A DNA stretch of 64,000 nt from Aquincola tertiaricarbonis (GTDB lineage Bacteria > Pseudomonadota > Gammaproteobacteria > Burkholderiales > Burkholderiaceae_C), in contig NZ_JZUE01000005.1 in NCBI RefSeq assembly GCF_000969605.1, forward strand, positions 62,001-126,000, given 5' to 3'. The position numbers were made by a program, and so were the translations under genes. Shown one piece after another: positions 11,975 to 19,486 of the stretch. The notes beneath the pieces were generated by a model. The model was not told the DNA's origin and did not search any database. It was given only the letters and a program-made list of their open reading frames with translations. Position 1 is the stretch's first letter. Each line of letters begins with the position of its first letter.

Positions 11975-13123
11975 TCAGTTCAAAGCCGAAGACGCCCCGC
12001 GCCCGCCAGCCGCGGGCCCGTCGGACACCGGCATGTCGATCGGCACCGGCCCCTGCACGATCAGCGTACGGGTCGGGAACGCGAACTGCACGCCGATGCC
12101 GGCCAGCTCGCGCATCAGCGCCAGGTTGATGCGCTGCTGCTCGTCCATGTAGACGTTGAAACCCGGGTCCTGGACGATGTAGACCACCTCGTAGTCCAGC
12201 GAGCTTTCGCCGAAGCCCTTGAAGTGCGCCCGGTCGAACTTCAGCCGATCGCTGGCCTGCACGATGCGCTGCACGATGCCGGGCACCTGCTCGGCCTGCT
12301 CGGGCGTGGCGTCGTAGGTGATGCCGAAGGTGAAGACGATGCGCCGGGTCTGCAGCCGCTTGTAGTTGTTGATCGTCTGCTTCAGCAGCTCGGTGTTCGA
12401 CATCACGATCTGCTCGCCCTGCAGGCTGCGGATGCGCGTGGTCTTCAGGCCGATGCGCTCCACCGTGCCGGCGGTGCTGCCGATGACGATGAAGTCGCCC
12501 ACCTCGAAGGGCTTGTCCACCGCGATGGAGACGCTGGCGAACAGGTCGCCCAGGATGTTCTGCACCGCCAGCGCGATGGCGATGCCGCCCACGCCCAGGC
12601 TGGCCACGAAGGCGGTGATGTTCACGCCCAGGTTGGCCAGGATGGACAGCAGCACCACCGCCCATACCAGCGTGCTGGCGCCCCAGGCCATCAAGGTTCC
12701 GGCGGCGCTCACCTGCTGCGGATTGGCGCTTCCCGCCGTGTGGCGCTGGTGGTAGGCGGCCAGGCCGGCCTGCACCGCGCGGTTCATCCACAGGCCCATC
12801 TGCACCGCCAGCGCCAGGAACCACAGGTGCTCCACCCGGCTGTGCCAGCGGTCCGGCAGGTCCAGCACGCCCACGCCGATGAGCACCGAGGCCACCAGGA
12901 TCAGCCAGCGGTTGGTGCCGGCCAGCACGTTGACCAGGAAGTCGTCGATGCGCGTGGCGGTGTGCTGCGCCACCTTGCCCGCGCGTGAGACGGCGAAGCG
13001 CAGCGCGGTGGTCAGCACCAGGTAGGCGATGCAGGCCGCCAGCAGGCCCCACAGCAGGTTGCTCAAGGGCACGCCGCCCAGCCGGGTGACGCCAAACCAG
13101 TCGATCAGTTCGCTTTGATTCAT
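11975..13123 (-). CDS. Small-conductance mechanosensitive channel (MscS family)
   Basis: The 382-residue protein has four or so N-terminal membrane helices, then the MscS pore helix and beta domain. The diagnostic stretch is LGVGGIAIALAVQNILGDLFAS followed by VDKPFEVGDFI and GTVERIGLKTTRIRSLQGE. The Gly/Ala-rich helix lines the pore and the rest forms the cytoplasmic cage. Channels of this family open on membrane tension to release osmolytes. The start MNQSELIDWFG at 13123 was chosen because the upstream frame extends into the neighbouring gene. It lies 38 nt after the SUMF1/EgtB-like gene, probably co-transcribed. Confidence 0.9.
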   Translation of the reverse strand: MNQSELIDWFGVTRLGGVPLSNLLWGLLAACIAYLVLTTALRFAVSRAGKVAQHTATRIDDFLVNVLAGTNRWLILVASVLIGVGVLDLPDRWHSRVEHLWFLALAVQMGLWMNRAVQAGLAAYHQRHTAGSANPQQVSAAGTLMAWGASTLVWAVVLLSILANLGVNITAFVASLGVGGIAIALAVQNILGDLFASVSIAVDKPFEVGDFIVIGSTAGTVERIGLKTTRIRSLQGEQIVMSNTELLKQTINNYKRLQTRRIVFTFGITYDATPEQAEQVPGIVQRIVQASDRLKFDRAHFKGFGESSLDYEVVYIVQDPGFNVYMDEQQRINLALMRELAGIGVQFAFPTRTLIVQGPVPIDMPVSDGPAAGGRGASSALN

Positions 13124-13161
13124 GGCGGCGCATGCGGCAAGCGCCGTGCCGCCACCCGCGG

Positions 13162-14367
13162 TTACAAGGCCGCGCTGCGGAAACCGGTGAAGCCCTCGTC
13201 CCGCTCGGCCGCGGCAAAACGCCGCGCCTTGGGGTGGGCGATGCGGTGTGGCTCCAGCGCCGCCACGCCGCGCAGCACCCGCAGCCGGCCATCGACGCCG
13301 CTGGCCGCGCCGCCCGGCCAGGCGCGGGCATGGCCGGCCACCCATTCGCGCACGCCGCCCCAGGCCCAGCCGCGCGCGCCGCCCTGCATCGCGGCCAGTT
13401 CCCATTCCACCTCGGTGGGCAGCCGGCGGCCGGCCCAGCGGCACCAGGCATCGGCCTCGTACCAGTTGACATGCAGCACCGGCTGCGCGGCCGCGGCGCG
13501 CTGCAGCCGGCCGAAGCGGCGCAGCAGCACGCCGTTGCGCAGCTGCTCCACGTCGCGCGGGCTGCGCCGGCTCTCTCGTTCCACCCAGGCCCAGCCGTCG
13601 GCATGCCACCAGCGGGCCTCGTCGTAGCCGCCGTCCTCCACGAACTCGGCGAACTGCGACCAGCTCACCGGCTGGGCGTCGATCTCGAACTCGGGCACCG
13701 CCTCCTCATGCGCCCACTGCTCGGACGGCGGCACGTAGCCGCCCGGCTGCGACCCGAGCGGAAAGCGCTGCGCGCCGAACAGCAGCGGCTGGCGCAGCGG
13801 CAGCACCGGCGCCGCGACGGCCAGCGTGGCGGCGCCCTCCAGACCCAGCGCCTGGGCCAGCGCGGCAAAGCGCTCGACCAGCGCGTCCTCGTACATCAGC
13901 GCATCGCGGAACCAGTGCAGGTCGTCGTCGTCCTCGCCGGCCAGCAACTCCACCGTGACATCCAGCGTGTCGGCCAGGTAGGCCCGGGTGGCGCCGAAGT
14001 CGGGCAGCGCCATGTGCCAGCGGGCGGCGCCGCCCACGGCGTCAGGGTTCCACCAGCCGTCGGCGCCGGGGTCGATGCTGGCCAGCGGCGCACGGCCGCG
14101 GTCGGCCTGCGGGCCGCGGGCGCGCTGCAGGTTGCGGGCGATCCAGCGCTCCTGATACCAGGCCGCATGGCCGGCCAGCCAGCGGGCCGGCGCCAGCACC
14201 GCGGCATCGGCGGTGGGCAGGCGGCGGGTGTCGGGCGCGCCCTCGAACAGCGCCAGCCAGCGCAGCGTGCGGTTGCGCGCGTCGATGAAGGCCAGCGACA
14301 GCACGTCGGCATCGGCCACGCGCATGCGGCGCGGGTCGGCAAGCAGGGCATCGATGGCACTCGACAT
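13162..14367 (-). CDS. EgtB/SenA-like protein (DinB + formylglycine-generating-enzyme-like domains), metal site degenerate
   Basis: The 401-residue protein has the two-part build of the EgtB/OvoA/SenA sulfoxide or selenoxide synthases: an N-terminal DinB-like four-helix domain (about residues 1-175) and a C-terminal FGE-sulfatase domain (about 185-401). The latter has [49 protein letters not shown] and a final DEGFTGFRS. It most resembles the selenoneine-synthase SenA branch. His67 in GHAAW fits the first iron ligand. However, the HExxH-type segment expected near residues 159-164 reads YEDALVE, so the other two His ligands are missing. No senB or senC lies nearby. It may be a non-catalytic or re-purposed paralogue. 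Confidence 0.75.
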   Translation of the reverse strand: MSSAIDALLADPRRMRVADADVLSLAFIDARNRTLRWLALFEGAPDTRRLPTADAAVLAPARWLAGHAAWYQERWIARNLQRARGPQADRGRAPLASIDPGADGWWNPDAVGGAARWHMALPDFGATRAYLADTLDVTVELLAGEDDDDLHWFRDALMYEDALVERFAALAQALGLEGAATLAVAAPVLPLRQPLLFGAQRFPLGSQPGGYVPPSEQWAHEEAVPEFEIDAQPVSWSQFAEFVEDGGYDEARWWHADGWAWVERESRRSPRDVEQLRNGVLLRRFGRLQRAAAAQPVLHVNWYEADAWCRWAGRRLPTEVEWELAAMQGGARGWAWGGVREWVAGHARAWPGGAASGVDGRLRVLRGVAALEPHRIAHPKARRFAAAERDEGFTGFRSAAL

Positions 14368-14487
14368 CAACGCGGATGGACAGCGGCGGGCATGCCGTGG
14401 ATTATCCCGGTGCGGGCCTGTCGCACCAGCGACAAAGCCGAATCGAACGACCGTGCTAAAACGCGCGATCCCCCAGGAGACACATCG

Positions 14488-15669
14488 ATGGACCTCAACT
14501 TCACCGCGGAAGAGCAAGCGTTCCGCCAAGAGATCCGGCAGTGGGTGGCCGCCCACCTGCCGCAGGACATCAGCCACAAGGTGCACAACGCCCTGCGCCT
14601 GAGCAAGGACGACCTGCAGCGCTGGGCCAAGATCCTCGGCAAGCAGGGCTGGCACGGCTGGGCCTGGCCCAAGCAGTTCGGCGGCCCGGGCTGGAACGCC
14701 ATCCAGCGCCACCTGTTCGAGGAAGAGACCGCGCTGGCCGGCGCACCGCGCGTGGTGCCCTTCGGCCCGGTGATGGTGGCCCCGGTGATCATGGCCTTCG
14801 GCACGCCCGAGCAGCAGAAGAAGCACTTGCCCGGCATCATGAGTGGCGAGGTGTGGTGGAGCCAGGGCTACAGCGAGCCGGGCTCCGGCTCCGACCTGGC
14901 CTCGGTCAAGACGCGGGCGGTGCGCCAGGGCGACAAGTACATCGTCAACGGCCAGAAGACCTGGACAACGCTCGGCCAGTACGGCGACTGGATCTTCTGC
15001 CTGGTGCGCACCAGCACCGAAGGCAAGCCGCAAACGGGCATCAGCTTCCTGCTGATCGACATGAAGAGCCCCGGCATCACCGTGCGGCCCATCATCACGC
15101 TGGACGGCGAGCACGAGGTCAACGAGGTGTTCTTCGACAACGTCGAGGTGCCGGCCGAGAACCTGGTGGGCGAGGAGAACAAGGGCTGGACCTACGCCAA
15201 GTACCTGCTGGCGCACGAGCGCACCAACATCGCCGACGTGAACCGTGCCAAGCGCGAGCTGGAACGGCTCAAGCGCATCGCCAAGGCCGAGGGCGTGTAC
15301 GACGACGCCCGCTTCCGCGACCAGATCGCGCTGCTGGAAGTGGACATCGTGGCGCTGGAGATGATGGTGCTGCGGGTGCTGAGCGCCGAGACCAGCGGCA
15401 AGAGCAGCCTGGACGTGGCCGGCCTGCTGAAGATCCGCGGCAGCGAGATCCAGCAGCGCTACACCGAGCTGATGATGCTGGCCGCCGGGCCCTTCGCCCG
15501 GCCCTATGTGCACGAGGCCATGGAAGCCGGCTGGCAGGGCGACCACGTCGGCGCGGCCTACCTGGCGCCGCTGTCCGGCACCTACTTCAACATGCGCAAG
15601 ACCACCATCTACGGTGGCTCGAACGAAGTGCAACGCAACATCGTTGCGCAAACCGTGCTCGGGAGCTGA
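14488..15669 (+). CDS. Acyl-CoA dehydrogenase, large (PimC-like) subunit
   Basis: The 393-residue flavoprotein has the full acyl-CoA dehydrogenase fold. It shows the N-terminal helical domain ([21 protein letters not shown]), the FAD/substrate segments [21 protein letters not shown] and [14 protein letters not shown], and the C-terminal [17 protein letters not shown] with the Glu at the catalytic position. The sequence style matches the large subunit of pimeloyl-CoA-dehydrogenase-like two-subunit enzymes. AGGAGA precedes the ATG by 7 nt. The second subunit follows after one base, supporting a hetero-oligomer. The acyl substrate is not known. Confidence 0.9.
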   Translation: MDLNFTAEEQAFRQEIRQWVAAHLPQDISHKVHNALRLSKDDLQRWAKILGKQGWHGWAWPKQFGGPGWNAIQRHLFEEETALAGAPRVVPFGPVMVAPVIMAFGTPEQQKKHLPGIMSGEVWWSQGYSEPGSGSDLASVKTRAVRQGDKYIVNGQKTWTTLGQYGDWIFCLVRTSTEGKPQTGISFLLIDMKSPGITVRPIITLDGEHEVNEVFFDNVEVPAENLVGEENKGWTYAKYLLAHERTNIADVNRAKRELERLKRIAKAEGVYDDARFRDQIALLEVDIVALEMMVLRVLSAETSGKSSLDVAGLLKIRGSEIQQRYTELMMLAAGPFARPYVHEAMEAGWQGDHVGAAYLAPLSGTYFNMRKTTIYGGSNEVQRNIVAQTVLGS

Positions 15670-15670
15670 C

Positions 15671-16780
15671 ATGAACTTCGACTTCACGGAAGACCAGGCC
15701 TCGCTGCGCGACGCGGTGCAGCGCTGGGTGGAAAAAGGCTTCTCCTTCGACCGCCGCCATGGCCTGGCCAAGGCCGGCGGCGCCACGCGCGCGGTATATG
15801 CCGAACTGGCCGAGCTGGGCCTGGCCGGCCTGGCCGTGCCGGAGGCGCACGGCGGCATGAACTTCGGCCCGGTCGAGGCCATGGTGGTGATGGAGGAACT
15901 GGGCCGCGGCCTGGTCAACGCGCCCTACACCGAGGCCGCGCTGGTGGCCCCGGCCTTGTTGTCCGCTGCACCCGAGGCGCTGCAGGCCGAGTGGCTGCCG
16001 AGGATCGCCGACGGCTCGGCCCTGGTGGTGCCGGCGCTGCAGGAGCGCCGCAGCCGCTACCGGCTGGACGACGTGCAGGCCACCGCGACGCAGGCCGGCG
16101 AAGGATGGACCGTGAGCGGCGCCAAGAGCGTGGTGGCCGCGGGCGACGAGGCAGATGCCTTCGTGGTGAGCGCGCGGCATGCGGGCGGCATCGGCCTCTT
16201 CCTGGTGGACAAGGCCGCGGCGCAGGTGCGCGGCTATCCCACGCAGGACGGCGCGCGGGCGGCCGAGGTCACGTTCGACAACGCTGCCGCCGCGCTGGTG
16301 GCGCAGGATGGCCTGCCGGCGCTGATGCATGCCACCGACGTGGGCATCGCCGCGGTGTGCGCCGAGGCCGTCGGCCTGATGGACCGGCTGCTGGCCATCA
16401 CCGTCGAGTACATGAACCAGCGCAAGCAGTTCGGCGTGACCATCGCCACCTTCCAGGCGCTGCGCCACCGCGTGGCCGACGTGAAGATGCAGGTGGAGCT
16501 GGGTCGATCGATGAGCTACTACGCCACGCTCAAGCTCGGCGAGCCGCAGGAGCAGCGCCGGCGCGCGCTGTCGCAGGCCAAGGTGCAGCTGGGCCACAGC
16601 ATGCGCTTCGTCGGCCAGCAGTGCGTGCAGCTGCACGGCGGCATCGGCGTGACGGACGAGTACGTGGCCAGCCACTACTTCAAGCGCCTGACGATGCTGG
16701 AAATGGCCTACGGCGACACGATGCACCACCTGGGCGAAGTGTCGGCCCGCATGCAGGACACGGCCGGCGTGTTTGCATAG
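15671..16780 (+). CDS. Acyl-CoA dehydrogenase, small (PimD-like) subunit
   Basis: This 369-residue acyl-CoA dehydrogenase paralogue begins one base after its partner's stop. It has the N-terminal helical domain, the [26 protein letters not shown] segment, and the C-terminal [27 protein letters not shown] helices. The usual GGSNEVQ catalytic segment is replaced by [20 protein letters not shown]. This is what one expects of the small subunit of heteromeric enzymes, in which only one partner carries the catalytic Glu. A strong stem-loop terminator follows, so the pair forms a two-gene operon. Confidence 0.87.
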   Translation: MNFDFTEDQASLRDAVQRWVEKGFSFDRRHGLAKAGGATRAVYAELAELGLAGLAVPEAHGGMNFGPVEAMVVMEELGRGLVNAPYTEAALVAPALLSAAPEALQAEWLPRIADGSALVVPALQERRSRYRLDDVQATATQAGEGWTVSGAKSVVAAGDEADAFVVSARHAGGIGLFLVDKAAAQVRGYPTQDGARAAEVTFDNAAAALVAQDGLPALMHATDVGIAAVCAEAVGLMDRLLAITVEYMNQRKQFGVTIATFQALRHRVADVKMQVELGRSMSYYATLKLGEPQEQRRRALSQAKVQLGHSMRFVGQQCVQLHGGIGVTDEYVASHYFKRLTMLEMAYGDTMHHLGEVSARMQDTAGVFA

Positions 16781-16837
16781 CGGGATCACCGGCGGCGAGG
16801 TTCATGGCCGCGTCATCTTGTCTAGGCAAGCTGCCGG

Positions 16838-16865
16838 CAGGCCCGCCCAAAGCGGGCCTGTTTGC
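16838..16865 (+). terminator. Intrinsic terminator after the acyl-CoA dehydrogenase operon
   Basis: A perfect 9-bp GC-rich stem, CAGGCCCGC (16838-16846) and GCGGGCCTG (16852-16860), encloses a 5-nt loop and is followed by TTTGC. It sits 58 nt after the small-subunit stop and before the ribosome binding site of the phosphodiesterase. Confidence 0.75.
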
Positions 16866-16898
16866 ATTGCACAGCCACAAGATCGCCAGGAGTACCCC

Positions 16899-18008
16899 AT
16901 GAACGTCACCATCCGCCAGGGCTTCGTGCTCGCCGGCCTCACGCTGGCCGCGCTGCTGGCCATCGCGCCCGCCGCGCAGGCCGCCAACCCCATCGTCATC
17001 GCCCACCGCGGCGCCAGCGGTTACCTGCCCGAGCACACGCTGGCCGCCTACGAGCTGGCCATCAAGATGGGCGCCGACTACATCGAGCCCGACCTGCAGC
17101 TGACCAAGGACGGCCAGCTGGTGGCGCTGCACGACGACACGCTGCACCGCACCACCAACGTGGCCTCGTGGTTCGTGCCGCGCAACGGCGGCTACAAGGT
17201 CAGCGACTTCACGCTGGCCGAGATCAAGACGCTGACGGTGGTGCCGCCGGCCGGTGGCACCGCCAAGTCGGTGTACCCGGGCTTCACGCCGGCCAACCCG
17301 CGCTATGACGTGCCCACCTTCCAGGAGGTGATCAGCTTCGCCAAGCAGCAGAGCGCGCTGGTCGGCCGCACCGTGGGCATCTACCCCGAGGCCAAGCAGG
17401 CCGACCCGGTGATGGAGGACCAGATCCTGTCCACGCTGACGGCCAACGGCTACGGCCGCGCCGCCGACAAGGTGTACATCCAGTCCTTCAGCGACGGCAC
17501 GCTGCGCAGCATCGAGGCCAAGCAGCAGGCCCAGGGCCAGGACATGAAGCTGGTGCTGCTGGGCGCGGCACTGACCGGCGGCGACGGCGTGGCGCGAGTG
17601 GGCGTGTTCGGCGCGGGCGGCAGCGTGCAGATGCTGTCGCTGGCCGAAGTGGCGAGCTTTGCCGACGGCATCGGCATGGTCATCAACTATGCGGCCGCGC
17701 CGCTGAGCAAGGCCTTCATCGACCAGGCCCACGCCGCCGGCCTGGAAGTGCACGGTTGGACCTTCGGCCAGCCCGACAAGGCCCTGGCCGCCGCCGAGTA
17801 CCAGCGCTACCTGGAAATGGGCATGGACGGCGTGTTCAGCAACTACCCCGACCTGGCCGTGGCCGGCGTGCAGGCCTACGTGGCCTCGGTGCCCGAACCG
17901 CAGACCTATGCGCTGATGGCGCTGGGCCTGGCCGGCCTGGGCGTGGCCGCGCGGCGTCGCCAGCGCGCCGCTACAGTGGCCGCATGCCTGAAGCCGTCCC
18001 ACGCCTGA
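16899..18008 (+). CDS. Glycerophosphodiester phosphodiesterase with PEP-CTERM sorting tail
   Basis: The 369-residue exported enzyme has a signal peptide (about residues 1-28, ending AAQA) and a GlpQ-type domain: IAHRGASGYLPEHTLAAYELAI, the ADYIEPDLQLTKDGQLVALHDDTLHRTTN metal/catalytic segment, and GLEVHGWTFGQ...GMDGVFSNYPD at the end. These enzymes hydrolyse glycerophosphodiesters to glycerol-3-phosphate and an alcohol. The C-terminus carries a PEP-CTERM signal: SVPEPQTYALMALGLAGLG followed by a basic RRRQR run, meaning processing by an exosortase and attachment to the envelope or exopolysaccharide. An unusual 12-residue tail follows the basic run. AGGAG precedes the ATG. The 3' end overlaps the next gene by 25 nt. 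Confidence 0.9.
   Translation: MNVTIRQGFVLAGLTLAALLAIAPAAQAANPIVIAHRGASGYLPEHTLAAYELAIKMGADYIEPDLQLTKDGQLVALHDDTLHRTTNVASWFVPRNGGYKVSDFTLAEIKTLTVVPPAGGTAKSVYPGFTPANPRYDVPTFQEVISFAKQQSALVGRTVGIYPEAKQADPVMEDQILSTLTANGYGRAADKVYIQSFSDGTLRSIEAKQQAQGQDMKLVLLGAALTGGDGVARVGVFGAGGSVQMLSLAEVASFADGIGMVINYAAAPLSKAFIDQAHAAGLEVHGWTFGQPDKALAAAEYQRYLEMGMDGVFSNYPDLAVAGVQAYVASVPEPQTYALMALGLAGLGVAARRRQRAATVAACLKPSHA
17972..17983 (+). promoter_or_regulatory. Candidate leaderless -10 element (TACAGT)
   Basis: TACAGT is followed by six bases and the ATG at 17984, with no Shine-Dalgarno sequence. It sits inside the end of the phosphodiesterase gene, so the peptidase may have its own leaderless promoter. Confidence 0.45.
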
Positions 18009-18982
18009 TCGAGCGTTTTCCCGGTCACCTGACCGACGTGGCCGGCCTGCGGGTCGGCCACCACACGCTGCCAGGCGCCCCCACCGGCTGCAGCGTGGTG
18101 CTGTGCCCGCCCGGCGGCGCGGTATGCGGGGCCGACGTGCGGGGCGCCGCCCCCGGTACCCGCGAGACCGACCTGCTGCACTCCGACAACCTGGTCGACC
18201 GGGTGCATGCGCTGCTGCTGTCCGGTGGCAGCGCCTTCGGCCTGGATGCGGCCGGCGGCGTGATGCGCTGGCTGGAAGCCCAGGGCCACGGCCTGCCGGT
18301 GGGTCCGGCGCGCGTGCCCATCGTGCCGGCCGCGGTGCTGTTCGACCTGTGGCTGGCGCCCACGGCGCGGCCCGATGCGGCGGCCGGCTGGGCAGCCTGC
18401 GAGGCGGCCTCATCCCAGCCGGAGGCCGAAGGCTGCGTGGGCGCCGGCACCGGCGCCACGGTGGGCAAGCTGTTCGGTATCGGCCGCGCGATGAAGGGCG
18501 GCATCGGCAGTGCATCGCTGCAGGCGCATGGCGTGACGGTCGCGGCGATGGTGGCGGTCAATGCCATCGGTGACGTCATCGATCCGGCCACCGGCCAGCC
18601 GCTGGCTGGCGCACGCACCGGCGACGGCATGGCGCTGCAGCACAGCGCGCGCAGCATCGTCGAAGGCCTGGCGGTGCAGGTGCCAGCCACCGGCAGTGCC
18701 ACCACGCTGGGCATCGTGGCCACCGATGCGGTGTTGACCAAGCCTCAGGCCAACCGGCTGGCGACCGTGGCGCACGACGGGCTGGCGCGCAGCATCAACC
18801 CGGTGCACACCGCCAGCGACGGCGACACGCTGTTCGCGCTGGCCACCGGCACCGCCGCCGCCGCCCCGCCGATGTCGGTGCTGGGCACGCTGGCGGCCGA
18901 GGTGGTGGCCCGGGCGGTGCTCAACGCGGTGCGCGCCGCCACCGGCCTGCCGGGCCTGCCGGCCTGGCGCGAGCTGGGCTGA
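17984..18982 (+). CDS. P1/S58 family (DmpA-like) aminopeptidase
   Basis: The 332-residue protein belongs to the DmpA/BapA self-processing peptidases, N-terminal nucleophile hydrolases that release N-terminal residues from peptides or amides. Landmarks are LTDVAGLRVGHHT at the start, LLLSGGSAFGLDAAGGVMRWLE, GCVGAGTGATVGKLFGIGRAMKGGIGSAS, and GSATTLGIVATDAVLTKPQANRLA. In this last segment the likely autocleavage and nucleophile residue is one of Thr240/Thr241. It ends DGDTLFALATG as in the family. The N-terminal 25 nt overlap the PEP-CTERM phosphodiesterase. No signal peptide, so cytoplasmic. The DNA substrate-specific role is not readable. Confidence 0.85.
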   Translation: MPEAVPRLIERFPGHLTDVAGLRVGHHTLPGAPTGCSVVLCPPGGAVCGADVRGAAPGTRETDLLHSDNLVDRVHALLLSGGSAFGLDAAGGVMRWLEAQGHGLPVGPARVPIVPAAVLFDLWLAPTARPDAAAGWAACEAASSQPEAEGCVGAGTGATVGKLFGIGRAMKGGIGSASLQAHGVTVAAMVAVNAIGDVIDPATGQPLAGARTGDGMALQHSARSIVEGLAVQVPATGSATTLGIVATDAVLTKPQANRLATVAHDGLARSINPVHTASDGDTLFALATGTAAAAPPMSVLGTLAAEVVARAVLNAVRAATGLPGLPAWRELG

Positions 18983-18991
18983 AGCGCCGGC

Positions 18992-19486
18992 TCAGCGGCC
19001 GGCGACGGAGGTGGGCCGCACGCCTTCGAAGGTGACCTCGGTGCGGCGGTTCTGCGCCCGGCCGGCGGCGCTGGCGTTGTCGGCCACGGGCGACTGCGGC
19101 CCCAGGCCTTCGGTGGCAATCATCCCGGGTTCCAGTCCCTTGCCCACCAGGAAGCGCTTGACCGCATCGGCCCGGCGCTGGGAGAGCTTCTCGTTGTAGG
19201 CGTCGGTGCCCACGTTGTCGGTGTAGCCGCGGGCCGAGACGCTCTGCCAGGTCACGTCCTTCATCTTGGCCACCTCGGCCAGCAGCGTCTGCTGGTCGGC
19301 GGGCAGCACATCGGTGCGGTCGAAGTGGAAGCGGGCGACGGCCTTGACCGCCACCTTTTCCACCGGGCCGGCCGGGGGATCGGCGGCGAAGGCCGCGGCG
19401 GCGAGCAGGCTGCAGCAGCAGGCGGCGGCCGCGGCGCGCAGGCGGGACCGGCGCTGGAGAGCGGGACGTTGGGCGGGCAGGGTCAT
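18992..19486 (-). CDS. OmpA-domain exported protein, partner of the coiled-coil receptor
   Basis: The 164-residue protein has a basic N-terminus and hydrophobic signal segment (about residues 17-36, ending AFA), then a single OmpA C-terminal peptidoglycan-binding domain. FHFDRTDVLPADQQTLLAEVA, ARGYTDNVGTDAYNEKLSQRRADAVKRFL and ATEGLGPQSPVADN...GRAQNRRTEV are the usual three blocks, including the Asp and Arg that hold diaminopimelate. There is no transmembrane barrel. AGGAG lies upstream. Its ATG overlaps the TGA of the large coiled-coil gene (ATGA), so the two products are made together and probably cooperate in the periplasm. Confidence 0.88.
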   Translation of the reverse strand: MTLPAQRPALQRRSRLRAAAAACCCSLLAAAAFAADPPAGPVEKVAVKAVARFHFDRTDVLPADQQTLLAEVAKMKDVTWQSVSARGYTDNVGTDAYNEKLSQRRADAVKRFLVGKGLEPGMIATEGLGPQSPVADNASAAGRAQNRRTEVTFEGVRPTSVAGR

